Part shown: positions 1-8,201 of the stretch, piece by piece | Numbering within the stretch: the first letter of the stretch is position 1 | Layout: every line of letters starts with the position of its first letter | Source of the DNA: JAEZBP01 sp963832725 | Lineage (GTDB): Bacteria; Myxococcota_A; Polyangia; Polyangiales; Sandaracinaceae | Direction: 5' to 3' | NCBI GenBank assembly: GCA_963832725.1 | Contig: CAWHVG010000001.1 | Location: forward strand, 310,001-374,000 | DNA length: 64,000 nt | Translations under genes and position numbers: made by a program | Notes under the pieces: model-generated | The model's database searches: none | Seen by the model: only the letters and a program-made list of their open reading frames with translations | Told to the model about the DNA's origin: nothing

Positions 1-684
1 CTTCACGTCGTTGACGGGGCCGAGGTGCTCCCAGCGCGAGAAGCCAATCGTGCCGTCGCTCATCAGGAAGGGCGCGGCCGAGTGCGAGAGGTTCTGCGAG
101 CAGACCCTGCGGTCGGCGTCACCCGTCTGGACGCTGATGGTGGCCATCTGCGTGACGACGCGGCTGTGCTCGTACTCGTCGGCGCGGGTGCCCATCTGCG
201 TGTAGGGCTCGTTCGTCACGAACGCGATGCGGTCGCCCGGAATGAAGATGGGCTTCACGTCGTGGTAGTCGCCGAAGGTGAGCTGCCGGACGTCGCCCGT
301 CCCGTCCACGTTCGCGAGGAAGAGGTGGTACTTGTCGTCGCCGGCGTGCCGCATCGAGAAGACGACCTTCTGGCCGTCGAAGCTCACGTCGGAGCCGTTG
401 ATGTCCACCTGGTCGAACGTCTCGGTCAGGTTCGTCAGCGTCCCGTCCGGCGTAGGCGGCGAGAGCACGAACACGCCGCCGCCCGGTTGATAGCGGAGGT
501 AGTCGATCGTCTGACCGTTCCCTCCGGACACGTTGTCGCCGCTCTGGCCCTGGTAGGCGCGCTGGACGAAGACGAGCGCCTCCACCCCGGGGAGGACGCT
601 GTCACCCGTCCCTCCGCCGCCTCCGCAGCCGGTCGCGGCGAAGGCCACCAGCGACGCCAAACACGTCACCGTGAGCCTTGCCAT
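1..684 (-). CDS. TolB/PD40-type beta-propeller lipoprotein, 5' part only
   Basis: The first 228 codons are present and the gene runs off the left edge. The start is the ATG at 684, chosen for the GAGG about 8 bases upstream; an in-frame ATG at 702 would add six residues. A lipoprotein signal (hydrophobic segment, then ATGC followed by GGGGG) implies export and lipidation. The body carries WD40-like PD40 features: FDGQKVVFSM, DKYHLFLANVDGTGDVRQLT, and a repeated pattern of reading a value and comparing it with the next blade. Such proteins sit in the periplasm or outer membrane; the ligand is unknown. It is transcribed divergently from the dsbD-like gene, with about 247 bp between the starts and no obvious gene in the gap. 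Confidence 0.75.
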   Translation of the reverse strand, partial: MARLTVTCLASLVAFAATGCGGGGGTGDSVLPGVEALVFVQRAYQGQSGDNVSGGNGQTIDYLRYQPGGGVFVLSPPTPDGTLTNLTETFDQVDINGSDVSFDGQKVVFSMRHAGDDKYHLFLANVDGTGDVRQLTFGDYHDVKPIFIPGDRIAFVTNEPYTQMGTRADEYEHSRVVTQMATISVQTGDADRRVCSQNLSHSAAPFLMSDGTIGFSRWEHLGPVNDVK

Positions 685-931
685 TCCACTTCCCTCTTTC
701 ATTGCCGCCTCCACCACGGGTTCTCCGTGCGGGAACGCCGTGCAGCCTTCGGACCAAGGCGGCTTCCCCAACGGATCCGACTCGATACGAGCCGAGCACC
801 TCGATCTTGGGGGTCCGCTACCCCCGACGCGGCCCGGGAGATGGGGGTCGAGCCCCCCAAGCCCTCTCGCGGGGCCCGCGGGACGGCTCGGGGGCAGACG
901 CACGCGCCCGGCGCGCTATAGTTGCCGCGAC

Positions 932-2272
932 ATGAGGCACCGTGAACACCGCGCCGCGACGGTCGCCGTCCTCCTCGCGGGCGTCGTCATCGCCACGACG
1001 GCCACCGCGCACGCCGACGGACTGACGGATTTTTCGTCCTCCTTCGAAGCCGCGCTGACGTCCGAGAGCTGGGCCCTCGCCCTCGGCATCATGTTCGTCG
1101 CCGGGCTGCTGACCTCGCTCACCCCCTGCGTCTACCCGATGATCGCCGTGACGGTGAGCGTCTTCGGCGCCAGCGAGGCCAAGTCGAAGGTGCACGCCGC
1201 CGGGCTGTCGACGATGTACGTGCTCGGGATGTGCGCGCTCTTCACGCCGCTCGGGCTGGTGGCGGGGTTGAGCAGCCAGGTCTTCGGCTCCGCTCTCGCC
1301 TCCCCGTGGGTGGTCTTCCCGCTCGCCGTCTTCTTCGTGGCCATGGCGGTATCCATGTTCGGCGCGTTCGAGCTGAGCCTGCCGCCGGCGCTGCAGAACC
1401 GCCTCGCTCAGATGGGGGGCCTGGGCCCCAAGGGCGCGTTCGTGCTGGGACTGGTCGGCGGGCTGATCGCGGCGCCCTGCACCGGCCCCATCCTCGGCTT
1501 CCTGCTCGGCTGGATCGGGCAGACCCGCAACGCGGTCTTCGGGGCGGCGGCGCTCTTCAGCTACTCGCTGGGCCTGGGGCTGTTGACCTGGCTGGTCGGC
1601 ACCTTCGCCATCGCGCTTCCGAAGTCGGGCCGCTGGCTCGAGTGGGTGAAGAGCTTCTTCGGCATCGTGATGATCGGCGCCGCGCTCTGGTTCACGCGGG
1701 ACTTCATCGGCCTCGGACACGCAGTGGAGCGGACCGGGCAGTGGCTGGCGGCGGCGATCATCCTGGTGGTGGTCGGGATCGGCATCGGCGCCGTCCACCT
1801 CAGCTTCCACGGCGCCAGCAAGGCCGTCCTGGCCCGCAAAGCGAGCGGCATCCTCATGGCCGTGGCCGGCGGGATCGCGTTGGCGCTCTGGCTGAACGCG
1901 CCGCCGGTGCTGCCGCCCGGCGCCGAGATCGCCTGGATGGACGACTACGACGCGGCCCGGGAGATGGCCCAGAGCCAGGGCAAGCCGCTCTTGGTCGACT
2001 TCGGCGCGTCGTGGTGCGGCGCCTGCCAGGAGCTCGACCGCGACACCTTCAGCGACCACCGCGTCGTGGCCGAGGCGACCCGCTTCGTGCCCGTGCACAT
2101 CGATCTGAGCCCCGGTCAGGACCTCGAGCACGGCAACCAGCTCCTCGCCGGCTACCACCAGCGCGGCCTGCCGCTGGTGGTCATGCACGACAGCCAGGGC
2201 GAGGAGACGGCCCGTGTGACCAGCTTCGTGGAAGCGGAACGGATGCTGCAGATCATGCGCGACGTTCACTGA
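932..2272 (+). CDS. DsbD-like thiol:disulfide interchange protein (transmembrane domain plus thioredoxin)
   Basis: 446 residues. A signal-like segment (residues 1-27, ending TATAHA) is followed by a polytopic CcdA/DsbD domain and then a C-terminal thioredoxin domain. The two membrane redox cysteines are visible: Cys66 in LTSLTPCVYP and Cys183 in AAPCTGPILG. The thioredoxin motif WCGAC has Cys362 and Cys365. The family moves reducing power from cytoplasmic thioredoxin across the inner membrane. The usual N-terminal periplasmic nDsbD domain is absent, so the partner that receives electrons is probably encoded elsewhere. The ATG at 932 puts the signal segment at the N-terminus; longer in-frame extensions are not convincing. 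The next gene begins 28 bp downstream on the same strand, so co-transcription is likely. Confidence 0.9.
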   Translation: MRHREHRAATVAVLLAGVVIATTATAHADGLTDFSSSFEAALTSESWALALGIMFVAGLLTSLTPCVYPMIAVTVSVFGASEAKSKVHAAGLSTMYVLGMCALFTPLGLVAGLSSQVFGSALASPWVVFPLAVFFVAMAVSMFGAFELSLPPALQNRLAQMGGLGPKGAFVLGLVGGLIAAPCTGPILGFLLGWIGQTRNAVFGAAALFSYSLGLGLLTWLVGTFAIALPKSGRWLEWVKSFFGIVMIGAALWFTRDFIGLGHAVERTGQWLAAAIILVVVGIGIGAVHLSFHGASKAVLARKASGILMAVAGGIALALWLNAPPVLPPGAEIAWMDDYDAAREMAQSQGKPLLVDFGASWCGACQELDRDTFSDHRVVAEATRFVPVHIDLSPGQDLEHGNQLLAGYHQRGLPLVVMHDSQGEETARVTSFVEAERMLQIMRDVH

Positions 2273-2300
2273 CGCTGGCACAGGCCGGCACGAGGTCCCG

Positions 2301-2813
2301 ATGTTGCTCCGTTCGTGCCCGTTCGCCTTGATCGTCGTCCTGACCGCCTGCGGCGGCGCGGGGACGGGTCCGACGGATGGCGCGACCGACGCCGACGCCG
2401 AGGTGAGCTCGAGCACCGCGCGCATCGAGGTGGGCAACGGCGCCGACACGTTCCGGGCGTTCCAGGACGGGGCGACGCTCGATCTCGTACACGGCTGCCA
2501 GGGCGCGCAGCACATCTGGACCGCCATCCGGGCCTGGGGCATGAACCCGCGCGGCACGGTCCTCGATCTCTCGCTGACCCGCGATTCCGACGGGCTGCAG
2601 GTGTCGCAGACCTTCACCGTGCGCGTGAGCCTGCAGCCGGTGGACGGGCAGGTCTACGACCAGGTCACGGGGCTGACGCTGGTGGTGCCCGAACCGGACC
2701 AAGCCATCGGCGAGGATCTCACGCTCCACGCCACCGTCACCGACATGGAGGGGCTGAGCGCCAGCTCGGACCGCCACATCCGCACCGACTGGGGCCCGGG
2801 CGGCTGCCTGTAA
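2301..2813 (+). CDS. small lipoprotein of unknown function
   Basis: 170 residues. A short N-terminal hydrophobic stretch ends in a lipobox (VVLTACGG), followed by a Gly/Thr/Asp linker. The rest looks like an all-beta domain with two Cys (HGCQGAQHIW near the middle and GPGGCL at the very end) that could form a disulfide, which would fit the neighbouring DsbD-like gene. I do not recognise the family. It lies between the dsbD-like gene and lgt on the same strand with short gaps, so the three may be one operon; lgt would lipidate this product. Confidence 0.7.
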   Translation: MLLRSCPFALIVVLTACGGAGTGPTDGATDADAEVSSSTARIEVGNGADTFRAFQDGATLDLVHGCQGAQHIWTAIRAWGMNPRGTVLDLSLTRDSDGLQVSQTFTVRVSLQPVDGQVYDQVTGLTLVVPEPDQAIGEDLTLHATVTDMEGLSASSDRHIRTDWGPGGCL

Positions 2814-2862
2814 TCGGACGGCTGTAGCGACGGCCGGCCGCACGCGCTAGGAACCTCCAAGC

Positions 2863-3792
2863 GTGGGCGCCCTCCTCACCATCCCCTGGTTCCGGCCGGA
2901 GCCCATCCGGGTCCTGCCGCTGCCGGACGTTTCGTGGCTGCCCGACGGCGTGTACGTCCAGCCCTTCGGGATGATGGTGGCGTTGGGGGTGCTGCTCGGC
3001 TCGCTGGTCGCCGATCGCCGAGCGCGCAAAGAGGGGATCCACCCGAGCATCATGGGCGAGCTGATGGGCTACGTGCTCATCGGCGGGTTCGTGCTCGGGC
3101 ACATGCTCGACTCGGTCTTCTACCACTGGGACGTGGTGGTCGCGCGACCCTGGTTCGTCCTCGAGCTGTGGAACGGGCTCTCGTCCTTCGGCGGCTTCGT
3201 CGGCGCCGTGGTGGGCGCGGTGATCTGGAAGTGGCGCCGGGGCTACTCGGTGGTGGCCCTCACCGATCCGATCGCCTACTCGTTCCCCTTCGGCTGGACG
3301 TTCGGGCGGCTGGGCTGCTTTCTGGCCCACGACCACCCGGGTCGGGTCACGGACTTCCCGCTCGCGGTCGCCGACTATCACATCCCGGGCATGCTCCCGC
3401 CCTGGCAGACCCGGCACGATCTCGGGCTCTACGAGGCCCTCTTCAGCATCGGCGTGGCCGCGCTCTTCTTCGCGCTCGGCCGGAAGCCCCGGCGACGCGG
3501 GCTCTTCCTCGGGCTCCTGCCAATCCTCTACGCGCCGGTCCGCTTCGGCCTCGATTTCCTGCGCGCGACGGATGTGCCTGAGGCCAATCCGCGCTTCTGG
3601 GGGCTGACGCCGGGGCACTACGCGGCCGTCGCGCTGCTCCTGGCCGGGCTGGGCGTCCTCTGGCGGGTGTACGCCCGGCCGGAGGCGGTCATCGCAGAGG
3701 ATGCGCGCTGGCCCCAGGAGCCGGAGCTCGACCCCGCGCCGGGCGAAGGGCCGGCGACCGACGAGCCCGAGCCCAGCCACGAGTCGGCCTGA
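2863..3792 (+). CDS. lgt: prolipoprotein diacylglyceryl transferase
   Basis: 309 residues, GTG start. Lgt transfers a diacylglyceryl group from phosphatidylglycerol to the lipobox cysteine of prolipoproteins in the inner membrane. The sequence has several hydrophobic helices, the segment VQPFGMMVALGVLLG near the N-terminus, SSFGGFVGAVVGA, and the Lgt signature beginning GRLGCFLAHDHPG. The usual C-terminal PVRF..DFLR region is present as APVRFGLDFLR. The C-terminus has an extra acidic/Pro tail of about 40 residues. The HDHP variant of the signature differs from the common GCCYG form. The many lipoproteins in this window need this enzyme. Confidence 0.92.
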   Translation: MGALLTIPWFRPEPIRVLPLPDVSWLPDGVYVQPFGMMVALGVLLGSLVADRRARKEGIHPSIMGELMGYVLIGGFVLGHMLDSVFYHWDVVVARPWFVLELWNGLSSFGGFVGAVVGAVIWKWRRGYSVVALTDPIAYSFPFGWTFGRLGCFLAHDHPGRVTDFPLAVADYHIPGMLPPWQTRHDLGLYEALFSIGVAALFFALGRKPRRRGLFLGLLPILYAPVRFGLDFLRATDVPEANPRFWGLTPGHYAAVALLLAGLGVLWRVYARPEAVIAEDARWPQEPELDPAPGEGPATDEPEPSHESA

Positions 3793-3895
3793 GCCGCTCG
3801 AGCTTCCGCCGCGGTCATCGCGCGCGCGCCCGCCGAGCCCGCTCGGTGCCGCTCAGGCTTTGGCGAGGGCGTCCCGGCGACCGTACATTGGTCGA

Positions 3896-5221
3896 ATGCT
3901 GCGCCGCCGCGCTCTCGTGGTCGGAGCCGTCGCGTCGATGGTCATCCACGCGACGGTGGCGCTCTTCCTGGTGGGGCTCCAGGAGCCGTCGGCGCTGGCA
4001 CGGGAAGCCGTCGCCGAGCCCCACCTGGTCGCGATCGAGGCGGCAGGACCGACCGGCGAGACCAGCGCGGCGAAGCGAGGCCGAGCGCCGGCCGACGCCG
4101 ACCGCGCCGTCCCCGGCGGTTCGCGGGTCGCCCAGAACATCGACGCCCGCGACCGCGGCCAAGGCGGCGACGTGAGCGGGGCGGCGGAGGGCATCCGGCT
4201 CCTGCAGCGCGCGGACGGAATCCTCCTCTTCGACTCGCCACTCAACAACCTGGCGGCCGCCCAGACGCAGCGCATCCGCACCGCCTCGGACCGCGCCACC
4301 CGGGAGCGGCGCCGCGCCACGCCGCACCCGAACGACGACGCGTTCTTGGCCTCCGGTCCGGGGCAGCACGCGGAGCGCCGACCGGTCAGCGCGCGCGACA
4401 GCGCCCTCGGCGCGCGGGTGGCCCCCGAAGCGAGCGTGGAGGGAGCACAGCCCGCGCCGGAGCAGTCCGGCGTCGCCGCACTCGATCCGCGGGGCGCGGG
4501 CACGGGCCGGCAGGCGCCCAGCAACGCGCGTCGCGCCTCGGCCGCGAGCGACCCACAGTCGGGAGCGGAAGCGAGCCCCGGCCGCGGCATCCTCGCGGGC
4601 GCCGGATCCCGCCACGCGGAGGCGGCGCGGGTGGCTCACGGCCGGCCGCCGGTGGACGAAGGTCCGGCGGCCACGCAAGCGGAGGAGCGCGACCCGCGGG
4701 TGCGCGACGAGGACGACGCCGAGGTCCTGGCGCGGAGCATGATGCAGTCGTGGGTCGAGGCCACCGCGCGGACCGCGCCTCGCGCCGGCGATGGCCGAGG
4801 CGGCGTCGGCGGAGGCGGTACGCCCGGCTCCGGTGGCGGCCGGCGCGAAGGCGGACGCTCGGCGACCTACGGACCGGGCAATGGACCGTACGACGCCCTC
4901 GACACCCGCGACGGGCGCTACCGCCGCTGGTTCCTGGCCCAGCGACGGCGCGTCCAGGACGCCGTCCGCTTCCCGCAGGCGCGCGCCCTGGCCATGGATC
5001 AGGGGACCACCATCTTCACGGTGGTGGTGCGCCGCGACGGAACGCTGCGGGGCGCCCCTCGGCTGGTCCGCTCGAGCGGCTTCGACGACCTCGACCACGC
5101 CGCCTTGGCCGCCATCGAAGCCGCCACTCCCTTCGCCCCGCTGCCCGACGACCTCGCCCCCGAGCTCGACCTGGTGCGGATCCGGCTGCCGATCGAGTTT
5201 TCGAACCCGATGGTCCGCTGA
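3896..5221 (+). CDS. TonB-family protein with long disordered linker
   Basis: 441 residues. An N-terminal membrane anchor (VVGAVASMVIHATVALFLVG) is followed by about 300 residues of Arg/Ala/Gly/Pro-rich low-complexity linker and a C-terminal TonB-like domain of about 100 residues. That domain has the familiar pattern TIFTVVVRRDGTLRGAPRLV, then GFDDLDHAALAAIEAA and PFAPLP. TonB C-terminal domains contact outer-membrane receptors and transmit energy from ExbB/ExbD. No exbB/exbD lies nearby, so this may be a structural or specialised TonB-like protein. The ATG at 3896 is the start that places the hydrophobic anchor at the N-terminus. Confidence 0.82.
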   Translation: MLRRRALVVGAVASMVIHATVALFLVGLQEPSALAREAVAEPHLVAIEAAGPTGETSAAKRGRAPADADRAVPGGSRVAQNIDARDRGQGGDVSGAAEGIRLLQRADGILLFDSPLNNLAAAQTQRIRTASDRATRERRRATPHPNDDAFLASGPGQHAERRPVSARDSALGARVAPEASVEGAQPAPEQSGVAALDPRGAGTGRQAPSNARRASAASDPQSGAEASPGRGILAGAGSRHAEAARVAHGRPPVDEGPAATQAEERDPRVRDEDDAEVLARSMMQSWVEATARTAPRAGDGRGGVGGGGTPGSGGGRREGGRSATYGPGNGPYDALDTRDGRYRRWFLAQRRRVQDAVRFPQARALAMDQGTTIFTVVVRRDGTLRGAPRLVRSSGFDDLDHAALAAIEAATPFAPLPDDLAPELDLVRIRLPIEFSNPMVR

Positions 5222-5311
5222 AGATCTCCACCCGGGTCGCGGTGTGCTGCTGGAATGCGTGCTGGCGACGTCCTCGCTAGACGCGACCCGCGTCGAAACT
5301 CACGCGCCGCT

Positions 5312-6196
5312 TCAGTCTCCGTCGAGCGCGGCGCGGGCGCGCAGAACCTTCGCCGTCTCGCCCTTCCCGTCCGGCGCCCAGCCCGGCGGCCCGAAGACGT
5401 AGCCGAGCGCGCTCCGCAGCGAACGAGCACGCGCCACGTCCTTCGCGATGGCGATCCACTCGTGGAAGGCGATCCGGACCGGATGAAACGTCTCGAGGTT
5501 CTTGGTGAGGCCGTAGTCGGGCGCCTCGGTCTCCGGCTCGAACGTCCCGAAGAGACGATCCCACACGATGAGGATCCCGCCGTGGTTGCGGTCGAGATAG
5601 CGCGCGTTGCGGCCGTGGTGCACCCGGTGATGCGAGGGCGTGTTGAAGATCCACTCCAAGGGGCCGAGCGTTCCGATCAGCTCCGTGTGCAGCCAATACT
5701 GATAGAGGAGCGAGATCGCCTGCTGGGTGAGGATCATCGCCGGATGGAAGCCGAGAAGCGGGAGCGGCAGCCAGAACGGGATGCTGGTGAAGGGCGTCGT
5801 CCACGACTGCCGGAGCGCCGTCGACAGATGGTAATACGTGCTCGAATGGTGATTGACGTGCGCAGCCCAGAGCGCGCGCACCTCGTGGCTCGCGCGGTGG
5901 AACCAGTAGTAACAGAAGTCCTCCCCGACGAAGAGCAGGGCCCACGACCACCAGGCGTCGGTCGGCAGGTCGAAGAGGCGGAAGCGGTAGAGGAGCGCCC
6001 ACAGCCCGACCACGCCCACCTTCACCACCGCCGCGATCAGCACGTTCCCGACGCCCATCGCGAGGCTGGCCCACGTGTCCGCGCCGCGATGCCCGCGCAG
6101 CGCCCGGCCCGCGCGGCGCGCCCGGCCGATCCACGACGCTTCGAGCGCCACCGTGACCAGAAACGCCGGGATCGCGTAGTAGATGAGCGCCGACAT
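5312..6196 (-). CDS. sterol desaturase / fatty acid hydroxylase family membrane protein
   Basis: 294 residues from the ATG at 6196; an upstream in-frame ATG would add about 35 residues that do not look coding. The family uses a di-iron centre held by histidine clusters in the membrane. These are visible as HRASHE, HVNHHSS, HTELI and HHRVHHG, separated by hydrophobic helices. Typical substrates are sterols, fatty acids or alkylglycerols; the substrate cannot be told from sequence. Sterol and unusual-lipid chemistry is common in myxobacteria. It converges on the TonB-family gene with about 90 bp between the stops. Confidence 0.88.
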   Translation of the reverse strand: MSALIYYAIPAFLVTVALEASWIGRARRAGRALRGHRGADTWASLAMGVGNVLIAAVVKVGVVGLWALLYRFRLFDLPTDAWWSWALLFVGEDFCYYWFHRASHEVRALWAAHVNHHSSTYYHLSTALRQSWTTPFTSIPFWLPLPLLGFHPAMILTQQAISLLYQYWLHTELIGTLGPLEWIFNTPSHHRVHHGRNARYLDRNHGGILIVWDRLFGTFEPETEAPDYGLTKNLETFHPVRIAFHEWIAIAKDVARARSLRSALGYVFGPPGWAPDGKGETAKVLRARAALDGD

Positions 6197-6321
6197 GTCG
6201 ACCGAGTCTCGGCCGACGACGCGCGCGACCGCCCTCGAAGTATAGTGAGCACGCGGCTCGCCCGCCCTCCCGTCCGACCAGAGGTTTTTCCAAGACGCCA
6301 TCGGGATGGCATCCTCGGGGC

Positions 6322-8014
6322 GTGACCAGATGCGGGACGAGGGGCGCGCTGCTCGCGGCGATCATGATGGCCGGCTGCGGGCAGTCGGCGGAGACACCGG
6401 ACGGAGGCGCGCATGACGCCGCGAACGGCCTCGACGCTAGCGAGCTGGACGCTGGCGAGCTGGACGCGGGGAGCGCGCGCGACGCGGCGTCCGCGCCCCA
6501 CGATGCGGGCGCCACGGTCGACGCAAGCATGACGACCGACGCGGGTGGGCCGACGGGCCCCTACGTCGAGGTGGTCCTCGACCACCCGCTCGTCGAACGG
6601 GACAACGAGGTCATCACCGAGCTCCACGTCTCCTGTGTGGCGCGCTTCGACACCGGGCTGCCCATGGCGGACCCGGGCGACCTCGTCGTCACGGTCGACG
6701 GAGACGGAGTCACCGAGACCGCTGGCGCCTACACCTTCGCCGAGCGGGGCGTGCACCACGTGCGGTGTGCCTCCGCCTCGCTCGGGCTCGAGGGCACGCG
6801 CGAGGTCGTGGTGGCCTACGAGGGCGTCGACCGCGACGTGATTCGGCTCGCCGAGCGGGCGGCCCGCGCGGGCAGCGCCCTCGACGGCGCGCTCGCCGCC
6901 GGCCGGTTGGGCGACCAGCCCACCGTGCGCTCCATGGCCGACGCGCTGGGCGCGGTCCGCGACGGGATCGTCCTCACCCGCTATGCCGACGTGACCTGGC
7001 TGGTTCCCTTCCCGAATGGCTGGCCGAGCGCGGACGACGCGCGCGCCGCCGGCATCGCGGCTGCGCCGGACGACGCCTCCTACGCCGCCGCCGTGACCGA
7101 GGTCGCCGACGCGCTGGCGGCGCTCCGCGCCACCGTCGAGGGCCTTCCGCTCGACACCGTGACCGACGCCGATCGCGCCGCGCACGCCGCAGCGGCAGAT
7201 CGCTTGGCCCGCGCCCGTTCCGGCCTGAGCGCGCTGGAGCCCAGCCCCATCGCCGTGCTCGAAGCCCAACCGATCTTCGACCGCATCGCGTCCACCGAGC
7301 TGCCGGCCACCCAACGCGCCGAGGCCGACTACTTCGCGCAGGCGCTGGCGACGGCCGACGTGCCGGCCTCGGGCGGCACCGTCCTCACCTTCACCGGCGC
7401 GCTCATGTCGATGGCCATCCAGTCGGCCCTGTCCACGGTCCCCACCTACACCGGCATGCTGAAGGATTCTCATGCGCGCCACCGTGAGCATGGGCATTCA
7501 GCTCGCCCTGCGCGGCCTCATCGAGGAGACCTTCCCGCCCTCGCTCGACGGCCCGACCATCACCACCGTGTTCGGCCACGGCGCGGGCGCGCTCTCCCCG
7601 GGCCTCGACTTCACCGTCGACGCGTCGAACGTCGACACCGCCGACCCGAACAACAACGTCGTGATCCTCATCCCGCCCAACGCGCCGGACTTCCTCCTCT
7701 CGGTGGAGGGCATCCTCGGCGGCGTCGACGGCGCGTTCGAAGCGAGGCACTGGCTGCAGGCCGCCAAGGCCGTGTGGGACGCCATCAAGAGCATCTACGA
7801 GACGGCGGCCGGCCTCGCCGCGCTCGGCGACACGAACGTCGTCATCCACGGCAGCGGCCTGAGCACCGACGGTCTGGAGTACATCGTCTTCCCGCCGGCG
7901 CCGACCCACATCAACTGCAACCTCGTCCCGCGCACGGGCTACCTCGTGCCGCTCCGCCTCGGCGTCGGCTACGGCCCCGCCGTCACCGTGCTGGTCCCCG
8001 CCGAGAGCTGCTGA
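6322..8014 (+). CDS. large lipoprotein of unknown function, interrupted by a one-base frameshift
   Basis: Reads as one 563-residue protein after removing one base at GATTC 7465-7469 (GATC gives the continuous reading MLKD-LMRATV). The first frame runs from the GTG at 6322; the second is open from 7472 to 8014. A lipoprotein signal (LLAAIMMAGCG) is followed by an Asp/Ala-rich linker with repeats of DAGELDAG type, then an Ig-like segment and a helical Ala-rich region, ending in a beta-rich domain. No known family was recognised. The first frame stays open to 8265, but that extension is Arg/His/Pro-rich and not credible as protein. If the shift is real, the gene would be split into a 1.1-kb and a 0.54-kb piece. 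Confidence 0.7.
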
Positions 8015-8201
8015 GCCGAGAGCTCGGCGCCGTGTCTCCTCGAAGTCGGCCGGCCGGCCGCGTGGGATCGTCGACCGCACACCGCACGGCGCGGAGACGG
8101 ACGCGGCGCGAGCGCCGGAACCATCCGCGCCCCGATCCCCGTTCGGTACGGTCGTCCCGAGGCACTCTCCACGGGCAGCAGCGCCCTGGCTCGAGCGTCG
8201 G

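Noticed and set aside
818..2617. A 599-codon open frame on the minus strand opposite the dsbD-like gene
   Set aside because: High-GC shadow of a real gene; Arg/His/Gly/Ala-rich composition and no domain. Many similar long antisense frames occur across the window for the same reason.
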